NCBI GenBank assembly: GCA_018257865.1
Contig: JAEUBA010000069.1
Span: forward strand, 106,616 to 170,615
Length of the DNA stretch: 64,000 nucleotides
Direction of reading: 5' to 3'
Source of the DNA: Stereocaulon alpinum
Taxonomy: Eukaryota; Ascomycota; Lecanoromycetes; Lecanorales; Stereocaulaceae
Under the pieces are notes generated by a model that saw only the letters and a list, made by a program, of their open reading frames with translations, was not told where the DNA came from and made no database searches. The position numbers and the translations under genes were made by a program. This document shows, piece by piece, positions 12,771-23,900 of this stretch. Each line of letters begins with the position of its first letter. Positions within the stretch are counted from its first letter, which is position 1.

Positions 12771-13690
12771 ATGGCGAGAGGGTTGCTAGCCAACGTCAAG
12801 GCGCAAGATGTAGCTGCAATAGACCTTGGACGCGTGCTCTCGCGCCTGGAGCACAAGGTTCTATCAGCTGATGCCCATCCACGACTGCTCCACTCGAGCT
12901 ATGAGCGCACACAGACCGCTGCTGTGAGTATAGCGCCGATCTCATGAAGCATGGACATGCCCGACTGAACTGCAAGCTCACGGATACGGAGTAGAAACTC
13001 GAATACGCCCGCACCCTCCTTCTCCGCCTCGAACACTCCTCATCCTCCATCAAACAACCCTCGAAAAGAAACGCCACCCAATCCGACCTTTTCGCCCAAC
13101 GCGCCCTCATCAAGCGACTCACAGACCGACTCCACGACATCGAAGCCCAAGGCGACGATGACGACCTCCTCCATGGCCCCGAAGACGGAGAAGACATCCT
13201 AGGCGAGGACGCCCCTCCAGACCCATCTCCAGCCCAGAACCACACACCCCCAGAACCACCAACACAATCACCACCCCCCTCAGACCCACCATCAACCCTC
13301 CGCAACCGACACCACCCCTCCACCTCCGCACCCCCAGACCCCACAACCCCCCTCCCCCCATCCCCCACCCACGCCACCATCCTAACCGCCAACGACACCG
13401 AATCCGCAAACCTAACCTCCTCCCTCTTCACCCTCGCCCAAGCCCTAAAAGCCTCCTCAACGCAATTCGCCGCATCCCTAGAAACAGACACCGAAACACT
13501 CAACCGCGCTACAGAGGGCTTAGATAAGAATGCCACAGGCATGGAGGTTGCGGGGAAGAGGATGGGCTTATTGAAGAGGATGAGTGAGGGGAAGGGGTGG
13601 TGGGGACGGATAATGCTTTATGCGTGGATTGGGGGGTTGTGGGTCATTGCTATACTGCTCGTCTTTATCGGACCAAAGCTACGGTTCTGA
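12771..13690 (+). CDS. USE1: ER SNARE protein USE1
   Basis: Proposed exons 12771..12923 and 12995..13690 (GTGAGT-TAG intron, phase 0), giving 282 residues. The N-terminus has the family pattern for a short helix, LGRVLSRLEHKVLSADAHPRLL..SYERT. The middle is Pro/Ser/Thr-rich and variable. The C-terminal third holds the SNARE motif (LTSSLFTLAQALKASS through LDKNATGMEVAGKRMGLL), and then a single tail-anchor membrane segment, LYAWIGGLWVIAILLVFIG, ending KLRF. USE1 is the Q-SNARE for Golgi-to-ER retrograde transport, working with Sec20, Ufe1 and Sec22. The coding strand is extremely C-rich between 13180 and 13450. The long minus-strand frame there is a shadow. Confidence 0.9.
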
Positions 13691-14532
13691 GACCTTGAGA
13701 GGACAAGTGCCGGAAAAGCAATCGTCACATCAAATGCGAGCGTCGGCGTTGTTCGGGCGCAGTGCTTGGAAATTGTACCATATATTCCAATCGAGCTGGA
13801 CATCAGACTCCAACTCCAGCATCATCGCATATTCTTATGCATATAGCTACCTTATCCTCACCCCCAAAACCATCCATACAGACAAGCTTCCCTCATACCT
13901 CCCATACTTGCTAACAAGGGCCAGCCAGCTTGCACAACCCCCACAGTAGGCGCCACGCCCCTCCCGTCCTCCTCCTACACGCAAACCTAGCGCAAGAACA
14001 GCAAGCAATCATTAAATGCCCGATAACTCCTCCCCAACACCCCGCAAAAACCCTCGCCCTCCCAATTCCCAAGTTCGCTCAAACACAAACATATCCTCAT
14101 GCCCCTTCACAAGGACTTCTGAAGCTGTATACATACGCCTTCCTTCCTTCCAATTGTCCTTTCCACTGCATGCTATGTCTTATCATGGCGCGTCAAGTCA
14201 AGACAAGTCAAGGCAAGAAGACACAGGCATGACGATCGGGTCTGTGTCTACAACTTACGTACTCGAGAAAGAAGTCCAAAACACACATACACATCCGCCA
14301 ACGAACGGAAAAGTATCATTCCGACATGTAGAATGTAAGCTAGCCTGTATCCCCGCATACAGACGAACGCTCGCATGCTATTCCCAGGATTTTCGATATG
14401 ATGTGATATATTTATGTAATCTCAGCGGCGATAGGCGAACTCTGCAGTTCGATAATGGAGGACGGGGTAGTAAGTATATAAACACCATATACAAAGTCAT
14501 AAGCGCAGCTCCTCTCCCCCATCAAGCCCATT
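13691..14532. other. Convergent intergenic region
   Basis: Lies between the ends of USE1 (plus) and the minus-strand gene ending at 14533. Only short unconvincing frames are present; it is presumed to hold the 3' UTRs of both genes. Confidence 0.5.
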
Positions 14533-15663
14533 TCATTCCCAACCCCAAAACCCGTCTGCACGCCCCCTGCCCACACCTCTCCCCCTCCCGCTACTTCTCT
14601 CCCTCTCGCTACTTCCACCTCCACCCCTCCCCGTCCGTCTCATCCTCTGCGTTTCAGCATCCAACCTGTCCATTTCCCTCGCCGTAGCGTCTCGTGTGTT
14701 ACGTATAGCATGAAGCGTAGACGCCCTCGCACCTCCACCTCCACCACTACCTCTTGAATCTCGACTCCCGCTATTCCCAGCAGACAAAGATGTCGCGAAC
14801 GAAGTCAGGCCGTTGGATGAGAATAGCGAGGGGTTTCGATACCCACTCCCTGATGGATTGCGAGAGGTAGAAGGAGCGTAATACGTCCCTCTCCCCCTGC
14901 CCGCCAACCCCCTCCCCCCCAACCCCATACTCTCCTCAGAATCCGTATACGCCCCCAACCCCACGGGCCGATAGCGCTCGAAAAGCGGCAGCACAGGCGG
15001 CTGCACATACGTCTGTATAATCGGCACGCCGTTCCCCCATGAGGAGACGGATGAGGAGGGAGAGCTGATTGTTGAGGCGCGGGGGCGGGGGGAGAAGGCG
15101 CCTCTGTCGTAGGCTGAGGAGGATGAGGAGGTGGATGAGGATGAGGATGATGGGGGTGGGGGGAAAGATGGGAGAGTTGAGCGGCGTTGGCGTTTGGAGG
15201 AAGGGGGAGGGGGGGGTTGGTAAGATCCTCGGCGAGAGTCTTGGTATTGGTATTTGGGGAGTAAAGTATCTAGCACACCTCGTCTTGTATCTAGTGTTTG
15301 GCGTTGGAGGAGGTTGGAGGTTAGGTGGCGGATTTGGGGGGCTTTTTGGTGGGAGGAGTAGGGGCGGGATGTTGGTGGGCGGATGGTGTTTGTGGTGCGA
15401 GTGCGTGTGCGTGCTGGAGGGTGTTGAGGTGGTTTTTGGGGTGTGGGGAGGTTTGGGTCGTGGAGGAGAGAGTGTTTGCGGACTCGACGGGGTAGGTGTG
15501 CTGTGTTGGGTTGTAGATCTCGAAGTGGAGCACGGGGAATGGGTTTGTATTGGCGAGGTGGTGGTTGATTTCGATATGTATAGTGATTTGGTGACGTCTC
15601 AGTCCTGATCTTCTTGTGTCGTCGTTTGGGAGTCGGTCGATCGAACATGCCGAATAGACACAT
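14533..15663 (-). CDS. Low-complexity hypothetical protein
   Basis: A single 376-residue frame from ATG, beginning MCLFGMFDRPTPKRRHKK. No known domain is visible. The first 120 residues are basic and Pro-rich, followed by Ser-rich tracts, a short more ordered stretch (VPIIQTYVQPPVLPLFERYRP) and Gly/Arg/Ser-rich C-terminal sequence with a charged helix (TAREMDRLDAETQRMRR). The RGRG and GGRG elements resemble RGG boxes, which would fit RNA binding, but that is a guess. The strongly biased composition makes open frames more likely by chance, and an intron could have been missed. Real gene likely, function unknown. Confidence 0.55.
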   Translation of the reverse strand: MCLFGMFDRPTPKRRHKKIRTETSPNHYTYRNQPPPRQYKPIPRAPLRDLQPNTAHLPRRVRKHSLLHDPNLPTPQKPPQHPPARTRTRTTNTIRPPTSRPYSSHQKAPQIRHLTSNLLQRQTLDTRRGVLDTLLPKYQYQDSRRGSYQPPPPPSSKRQRRSTLPSFPPPPSSSSSSTSSSSSAYDRGAFSPRPRASTISSPSSSVSSWGNGVPIIQTYVQPPVLPLFERYRPVGLGAYTDSEESMGLGGRGLAGRGRGTYYAPSTSRNPSGSGYRNPSLFSSNGLTSFATSLSAGNSGSRDSRGSGGGGGARASTLHAIRNTRDATAREMDRLDAETQRMRRTGRGGGGSSERERSSGRGRGVGRGRADGFWGWE

Positions 15664-16050
15664 GCTGCTTTCCTACCCAACAGCACGACTGGATGCAAAG
15701 GTCTTTGAGGTATCAGGAAGGAAGACAATGAAGGAGATGTAAGCACAGACAATACATGTAAGGCAGACATCGACACCAAGACATCTCAGGTCAGGAGACA
15801 AAGCGCCCGCATGCACGCACGTGCACATCCAGATCCACATCCAGCAGGAAGGAGGGATCAGAGGCTCAAAGAAGGATGAGACAGATGATACGGTCATCAT
15901 ACAACCCTTCATTTCTCTCTTTCAGACCGTGTATAATATCCCATTGGTAACCAAATATCCAAGTCCAGGGGTATAAAAGCTTGCGGCCTGACAAGCGAAC
16001 AGATCACACTTCCAATATGCAACGCCAGCTGTGAGTACCTCAATGCGCAA
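15664..16050. other. Short intergenic region
   Basis: Promoter of the minus-strand low-complexity gene and 3' flank of the Smr gene. A TATA-like TATAAAAG occurs near 15972. No gene seen. Confidence 0.45.
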
Positions 16051-17054
16051 TCACATGACCGTACAGCATTGCCTTTGGCACATCCTTAGAATCTTTGGTA
16101 AGTACTTCTTCACCTCCGCCTCGATCTCCGCGTTGGGATTCTGTTGCTGTTGGTGCTGTCCTCCATGCTGTTGTTGTCCCTGGTATCCACCCTGTTGCGG
16201 CTGTTGATAATTCATTGGCGGGTAGGTATTGGCGCCCTGATACCCTCCAGACTGCTGCTGTCCATACTGCTGATGTTCCTGTTGCCCACCGTGATATTGT
16301 CCCTGTCCTCCATGATGGTCCGTCTTCAGATGCGGTGGCATAACAGCCGGGCCTCCTTGTAGATTGATCAAAATCCTCCCCGCATTCGGTTCAGTAGTAT
16401 ATTGTAGGCCAAGCTCTTGACACACCTCCTCAACCTTCGGCTTAATCTTCTGTATATGGCCCGGAGAATGATTTCCTTTTCCCACAATACTAAACACCCC
16501 AACGCATCCAAATCAGCACCGTCCTCTGCAATCCCCACCCATCGCAAACCCAGACCTCATACAGGAGATAGATTAAATAGGAGCACTTACACATGCAAAT
16601 GATCCTGCCCCTCCCCCCTAGCAACCCGAATCCTCTGCTCCAGAATCCTCTCCGCCTCCTCAACAAACTGCCCATGCAAATCAATACTATCCCCATCAAC
16701 CCTCCCCATCGCATTATTCTCTCGAAAAATATAATCCGACGCCTGTCTATTATACTGATCCATCATAGACCCATGTCGCTTTCCCTCCTCAGACAACTCG
16801 TGCGCAGCAGCGCCATCGCCGCGCTCGTAGGCTTTGTGTGCGCGGTCGAGACATGAGGAACGCTTTCCGGCTTCTTGACGCGCGAGAGTGCGTAGGCGGT
16901 CGTATTCGGCTTCTGCATTGTTGGATTGGGGGTGGGTGAAGGCTGGGTTGAAGGCTGGGACGGGATGGGTCAGCTGGGGATTTAATTTAGGGTGGAGGAT
17001 TGCTGGAGGATGGTACTAACGACTGCCGCCTAGGTGGGTCATGGGATAGGACAT
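16051..17054 (-). CDS. Smr-domain protein with DUF1771 and C-terminal CAAX box
   Basis: Proposed exons (complement): 17021..17054, 16591..16954, 16051..16489, giving 278 residues. The first exon is only 34 nt. DUF1771 runs from EAEYDRLRTLARQEAGKRS to YIFRENN, followed by the Smr domain with DLHGQFVEEAE, the spliced HVIVGKGNHSPG loop and a GRILINLQGG end. A Gln/Gly-rich linker of about 90 residues follows, then EVKKYLPKILRMCQRQCCTVM. Smr domains are nucleases or nucleic-acid binders linked to translation quality control (Cue2, NONU-1). The last four residues CTVM fit a farnesylation CAAX box with a preceding Cys, so membrane attachment is inferred. No CUE domain is present. Confidence 0.88.
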
Positions 17055-18187
17055 GGTGAGGGTTTATTTGTAAAGACTGTACTTGAGCTATGTGTTATAC
17101 ATGCTGGTGGTGTAGAATGAGTGTTGACATGGAGAGGGACGCGGCTGAGGGTTGAAAGCCCTTGGTGCATATTGGCACGGGCTTGGCAAGTCATGCGGGG
17201 TGGGACATAACTCTTCCATTGTTGGTAGCCGTTCTCTGGGTATAGTATTTATATAGTAGATTGCGCTAAGCTATCATATTTCAGGATACTAGGAAGTTGC
17301 TGCTGCTGACGCCCAGCTGCGGCAGTGTCCGTTCGCGTGATCAGATCCATGTCTCCATCGGGATCAACAAGGGCAAGCACGAGAATTCAATATCATGGGA
17401 CCATGTAATACGGCCAAGGCAAATCTTTCAGGGTAGATGCAGTTCTGAAAAGGTATTGTGGAGTGTTAGGTGGTCGTTGATCAGACGAAAGCGTTTTGTT
17501 GGTCTTTAGATGGTGGTGGAAGTATTGAAGGGACTCATGGAGACTTACAAAGCTGCCGTGGATGATGTGAATGATGTGGTGGACGTGGCAATGGAGAGAG
17601 AAATAGCGGAGAAATGTGCTCGAGGCCACAGCTTGACTTGGACAACAAGATGAGCAGGGTACTCAGCTCTTGGTATGCGCGGTCACTCAGAAAAATTATA
17701 ACGCAGCTCTTGATGAGTTATTGACTGCTTTCATTTGACTGTCAATGAAACCTTGCATGCTAAACGCGAACAATCTAACAACACTCTCCCTGTCCCAGGC
17801 CCGATGTTCCGTAGGCACAAACACATGCCAATGAAAAGAACTGGGTCAACACTCAACATGCCTCCCCAATAGGCTGGTATCACATTACAATAAGAGCCGT
17901 ACTAAGAATGTCTCGAATGACCCTCACGCACAGTGTGTCGGAAGTGCCGGTGCTCGATTCGCCCGACGAGCGGCGCCGTAGCGTTCGAAGACATAATAAG
18001 GGAATGATCGGCCGGTAGGACGAAGATGGTGTATACAAAATCTCAAGCGCTTTGAGACCGAGAAGGAGTCATGAACGGTCATGGGTACCTGGTGTGCTTG
18101 CCAAAGAGGAGTGGAGAGCGTCCACATCTCAGAAGAATAGGCCTCCATAAAATTCAGCTTCTCGTCCACGTACATGGGGTGGCGAGC
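17055..18187. other. Intergenic region between Smr and G-alpha genes
   Basis: Promoter of the Smr gene and 3' flank of the G-alpha gene, both minus-strand. The frames at 17297-17629 and 17924-18175 have no support; the latter starts just outside the G-alpha stop. Confidence 0.5.
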
Positions 18188-19544
18188 CTATAACAGACCA
18201 CAGTCACGAAGGTTCTCTTGAATGATGATATCTGGATACAGTAATTAGCAAAAGCAGCGTAGAAGAAGTGCGTAGCAGCCATACCGTTAACAGCTGCCAT
18301 GACGAATCGAATCTGTGTGGTATCGGTGGCGCAGGTAAAGTGGGTATAGATTTGCTTGGTCTCGTGTTGGTTCAATGATACAAAACGGTTCAAGATATAG
18401 TCGCATGCGGCAGCGTAGTCAGGTCCACCTTCAGCCAAATTAGATTTTTGATGTTCTCGGCCATTTTCTCCAATCTGGTTCAGCTTGCCTTCGTAGTCTG
18501 GGAAGTAATTCTTCATAGGGGACACAGGGAGCTTCTCTTTGAATCGATCGATTTTGTTCAAGAACAGGATTATTGACGTCTTTACAAACCATCGGGAATT
18601 GCAGATAGAGTCGAAGAGGGTGAGGGCTTCTTGCATTCGGTTGACGGTTTCGTCTTCGAAGAGGAGCTGGTCGTATTCGGAAATTGCGACAAGGAAGAGG
18701 ATGGTGGTGACATTCTCAAAGCAGTGTATCCACTTCTTCCGCTCAGATCGCTGACCTCCGACGTCGAACATGCGGTATGTGAGCTCGCCGATGATGAAAG
18801 TAGTCTCAGTGATGCCAGTGGTCTTCACTCGAGATCGGAGCACATCTTGGTCATTAGGGAGGTAGTCTGGTTGTGCGATTCGACCGATGGAGTCGAAATA
18901 ACTGAGTGTTTGGGTTAGCATCTGCATGAGGAGTGGTCTCGCCGACGGCTTTGTCCGTCATCCCTCGGACTCAAGGCGCACTTTTCCGGCTCTTGTCTCC
19001 GGAAATGCTGGCCATTGTAGGGGCTACTTACTATCTCGCTGAATCATTCAATTGATACTCCCTTGATCGCTTGAAGCATTCCTGGACACCAGCGTCTTTC
19101 CACAACGCGTCAATGGCGCCTCCAACCTCCGGAGGTAGGCTTTCGCCCTCAATCTGTGCCGGTTGCATGAATATAGTCTGTACATGGTATTCGGTTCGCT
19201 GGTCATCGAGAGGTAGCTCGAGTGATTCCATGGCTTCCAGTATGACGCGCATCGACTGGACGGTGTTGCTGTAGATAATCTCTTTGAACGATTCTCGCTC
19301 GTCGCGTGAGTAGCTGCCTTCATGGATGAGTTTCATCTGCTTCAGAATAGTCGATTTGCCCGACTCGCCAGCTCCTGTCAGGATATCAGCCTGTTTGTTT
19401 GGATTTCATACGGTCAATAGTCCTACCGAGGAGCAGCATCTTGATCTCGTTTCGCTGGGACATTTTATCACGCTTCAATTGGTTTTCTATTTGCTCGTTC
19501 CTTTCCTTCCCCTCCTTCTCCTCTGTGCTCATTCCGCAGCCCAT
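18188..19544 (-). CDS. GPA1: Heterotrimeric G-protein alpha subunit, fungal group I
   Basis: Proposed exons (complement): 19427..19544, 19032..19374, 18489..18901, 18285..18428, 18188..18231, giving 353 residues, exactly the usual size. The protein is close to FadA/GNA-1. It starts MGCGMSTEEKEG with Gly2 (myristoylation) and Cys3 (palmitoylation). Then come the P-loop GAGESGKSTI (split by intron 1), the switch I region RVKTTGITET, switch II DVGGQRSERKKW, NKID and the TCATDT guanine-contact loop, and it ends DCGLL, whose Cys is the site modified by pertussis toxin in Gi proteins. It relays GPCR signals for growth, mating and conidiation. Intron 3 (18429..18488) has a GC donor and is 60 nt long without a stop, so an unspliced reading frame gains 20 residues. 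Confidence 0.97.
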
Positions 19545-20906
19545 ATTGACGGTGATGTGGTCTCGTGCGGCTAGAAGGCAAATGTAGACGAGGGTGGAGT
19601 AGGTAGTTCCTGATTAAGCAGTCAGCCTCGGGTACCAGCGCGATAATGATTAATGATGCACGAATGAGTAGGTAGGCCCATCTGATGATGACCGAGGGAA
19701 CATAGCAAGACCAGCCTGTGCGCACGGAAGCTTGTGGTACCAGGTGAAGCCTGACCAAGGCTCCGCGGGGGATGCGACGTGATAATAATGGAAGGAGCTC
19801 ACCTTAATGGAATGGTCAGTGGCTAAGATGCGCTTGATGCACTGATTGGCACCTCGGGAGCGTTGGGAAGCAGGAAGCAACCGAGCAGGTGAAGATGACA
19901 AAGGTCTAGGATTGTAAGAAAGAGAGATTGTTCTTTATTCAGCTCCAGGGCTAGCGCCGGCTAAGAAGCGGTAGGACAGACCGTGCCTGGCCTAGACCCA
20001 CGCTCAAGAACAATCAGGATTGTCTTATGTTACAACCCCAATGTGAGTGGGAATCGCAGAATGTCGTTGTCGGTGGGAAGATGCTGTCGACAAGTAGAGG
20101 TGTGCAGGTGGATGGATGAAACACGAGAAGGGGAACAACCCGAAAAGGAGAAGTGGAGAGGACTAAGCATCGGCAAACTTTAAACGACTCTCTTTCGAGG
20201 GTTGCTTCTAGGGTCCAACCCTGCGCTGGAGGTTTGGCAGAGGACGCGAACTAACTTGGGATAAGTAAGGGGTCCTTCACTCACTGCCACTCTCCGCCAC
20301 TTACACTTCGAGGGCAAAGGCAGCATGACTGCCATCGCCTTGGCCCTTTCATTCACAGGTACATGGATACTTTGTATAGCTTCAAGAACGTCCCATCATG
20401 CGTTCGCGACCTGACACGCGCGCAATCTTCTTCTACGGCACAGCTCGACCCTACAGCCCCTTAGCCAGTGGCCTGTCAGCTCTCGCCGCCCCCTCGCTTC
20501 CTTTGGCTCAGTGCTTTCAAAAAGTGAATGTGGGGCTTCACTGCACCGTCCATATGAAGCCAACGTTTCGACTGTGGAGAGTTCAATGGCCTGAAGCGGT
20601 GGGGAAGGTCCCGATCCGCTGCAGATCTAATTGCTAGTGTTTCGAGTACCCTTGCTCATCACGTGATTGATGCGGATAAAGACACCTCTGTGATGCAGTA
20701 CCTGATGATGCCAGACACGCCTGTGTATGCTGCAGTTGAGTGTATCCATACGGAAGCTGGCGTACATTCAGACAGTAGCCCTTTAGCTTACAGAATTTTG
20801 CCTATATAAAGCGTCTGAGCAGACAATTGTGTCCCATAAGCCACTGAGAAGAGTATGAAAAGGAGTATGAAGCACGCTCAATCAAAACAGACTTTTGTTT
20901 TCAGGA
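19545..20906. other. Upstream region of the G-alpha gene
   Basis: Promoter and leader of the minus-strand G-alpha gene and 3' flank of the minus-strand patatin gene. No credible gene; small frames at 19983 and 20398 have no family features. Confidence 0.5.
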
Positions 20907-23900
20907 TTAAAAGAACCCGCCTTCGTCCTCCCTTTGTTCCCCGTGCCCCCAATGATGAGATTCTGCGCCGTCAACTTCCGTTACTGTATCTGATTCTTGG
21001 AAAGAGTTGGGTGGACTTGAGGAATACACCGTGTCTCGCTCCGCCGGGTGTATGCCGTGGCTTCCTTCTGAGTCTAGGATGCGCGCTTTCTCCTCTGCGA
21101 ACGTAGGGAGTTTGGAGGAATTGTAGACTGGAAAATTGTCGGACTCCAAGGTTGGAAAAGAGCCACTTAGTTCGAAAATAGGGCCAACCTGATTATCCGG
21201 AAGCTCAGCTTGTTCAAACTTCAGTCTTATGTTCTCTGCCGAGTCCTTCAGTGTAACGTGGCCAGAGCTTTCTTCCGGCGCCGGCGCCGGACTTGGTCCA
21301 TTGAGAAGTCGATGGGCGATTCGTTTCAGTCTGTTGGGGGATGAATTTCCGATAACGAAGTTATGGGTTGAATAGTGTGATATTGTGTCCGCAGGCGTAT
21401 GCGATTGAGTCAAATCAGGCGGTGCCCAGTTCTTCCGCCGTAGTTGCTGGCTCGGAGTCCGTCCTGCCCACCGGCCGGAGTTTATCACAAGGTGCTGGCG
21501 GGTCCCTGTAAATGAAAATAAGTCATCATTCACCATGCTCATTTCGACCATAAAGGGCCCCTTAAACTTACTATGGCTTAAGTCCTCGTCTTGGAGGAGT
21601 GATCGTGGGAATCTACTGATCGGGAATGCTCCTTCTGATCCGAGACAGAGTAAAATCTCGGTGGCGGCTAGCTTGCTAGAAAGCTCGACTTTGATCTTGC
21701 TCATCTTGAATTGACACGTGTGGATCATCCCCTCAATGACATCCGGTGAGATGAAAGCTTGTTTCGCCTGCTCTCCCCTATGTTGCTCTTGGATGACGAA
21801 GTATAAGTCGTGACCGGCTTGCATTCTAGCGCGCATGAACGTCCCGAGTTCACAAATTTCTTTGCTGTCAGGTAATAGTCGGCAATAAATGTAGCCTGCT
21901 TGAGTACATCAGTACGACTACCAGACTTCGGCATGATCGATTCTGACCTTTGAATCGAATAGACCCATCTTGCCCGACCTCTGTAGCGGTAGACTTCTCA
22001 AAATAGAAGCTTGTTGCGATCAATTGCAAAGCAATCTTTTGTACCCTATTATCCGAGCTCATCTTGTCACGGACTTTTTCTTGAATGTATTGCATGCTGT
22101 TAACGCCGTCTAGTGGAGGTGGATCCTCGTCCAGCTGCGGATTGAGGCGAACGTATCTTGATTGGTTGCTCGACCCAGGTTGGAGCACGTTCATGTACGA
22201 CAACCACGTCTTTTCTGAATCTAGAGCGGAAGCTATGTGATCACTAGCAATCTTGTACAAAGACTTACCGTGCGAGAAAACGCCGACCCGCGCCGTGTAG
22301 TCCTTTGGCGTAGAAGCCTTGGCGTTCGAGTTATATGTAGTGCCAACAGACAGTGTGATATCTGGGCATTCGTTCTTTAAGGCCGGCCAAATGAGTTTGC
22401 GTTCTTTATCGGCAATCTGTATTGGGTTGTTGTGATAGATTGCGCCATCGGCATAAACCTGCTTTGTAGGTCGATGATTCAAAGGCTTAAAGATCCGAGG
22501 GGCGGCTGAAGTAGCTCTTGCACTGCCAAAAAATCAGTGAAAGGTTTGCTTTCTCGAAGATGAGTATTCTCTCACGCCTCCCAAACCCTCAATTCCAACA
22601 TTGACCTTTCCGGTCTTTGAAAATGATAAGGTACTACAAGCGATTAGCAGGCCATTCGCTTATCTACAGGAGCCGACTTGTCATATCACTGACCCTTTTC
22701 TCCACAGAGGCGATTGTAGTTTGCGAAGACAACTGCTGATCCAGCCGCTGAAGTTGCTGTTACAGCAACCTTAACGTCAGTTCCAAAAGAGGCGTGGGGT
22801 CGAGCACCTCCAAAGAGGTATTCGTTCTCTGTGTAGGCGGTTTTTAAGGCTTCTTCTAGTGGTCGCGTCTCGTACTTGGAGTGGTTATAATTGTCCACAA
22901 ACCAGCCAACCCCAGGAATATTACCACCAGTTCGGCGCGTGAATGCTTGTCTACACAAACTCTCGAAGTGACGGGTACATTCCTCTACCGACCAATTCCT
23001 GGCGGCGAGACCGAGAGCGATCAAGCCTCCTGTGCTAAGAGAGCTAGACATCAGCGCTCACAATGACCACGGAAAAGCTTTAGCTAGAGCCTCTCACCTA
23101 GTGCCAACTATCAAGTCAAAGAAACATTGTATGGCTAACCTTCCCCCCATTGCATGCTCAATCTGCCTCAGAATTTCCAGCTCAACGATACCTCGAATGC
23201 CTCCTCTAGACGCATGATTAGCGACTTGAGCTCACCCAATCACAGACTCGTTTTACTTGCCCATCAAGTGTCAGAATCCTTATCCCTGCTGCAGCGGGTT
23301 TGAGGAAGATCCTCCCAAGTCCATGTTGTGCTCTGCTGAGGGATTCCATAGGGCAGCCATCTATCTCTACCACAGTCCTACCGCGGGCGTGACCATACGC
23401 CTTTAGACAGGATGTGCAGAGAACGTGTCCACAAGGAAGAGCATGTTCTGCCGGTTCGAATAAGCAGGAAAAGCACGTCGAATGGCTGATGAAAACATCC
23501 GTTCGGCCCTGAGCGGAATGATTATAGAAGTGAACCATTACTTGGTCCTTGTGGATCTCTGCTGCAGCCTGAGCCTCGAGCTCACCACCTTCCTGAACTT
23601 TCGATCGGAGTGTCTTAAGCAGCTCCTGAAGTCGAGCATAGACATTGCACTGGAACCTCTCCCGGTAGGACATAAAAGAGAAATGTGATATATAGGCGCC
23701 TACAGCCAGAACTTTGCCGTTTCTAAGCTGATGACCTTTTGATCCGTGCTGGCATTTGTTCAGAGTAAGAATTTCCAGGTAAGGAATGAATCACTGCTGA
23801 GGAGGTACTTACACCGCTGCGAACGTTTACGCATCTTGCACCTCCACCAGGCTTGACGTACTCACAAGGCCAATGACGGTCGCAGAAGTTTTCCAAAGCG

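Noticed and set aside
12796..13542. Minus-strand 248-residue frame
   Set aside because: Antisense of USE1, open only because the coding strand is C-rich.
15069..15608. Plus-strand 179-residue Gly/Arg-rich frame
   Set aside because: Antisense of the low-complexity minus-strand gene with strongly biased composition.
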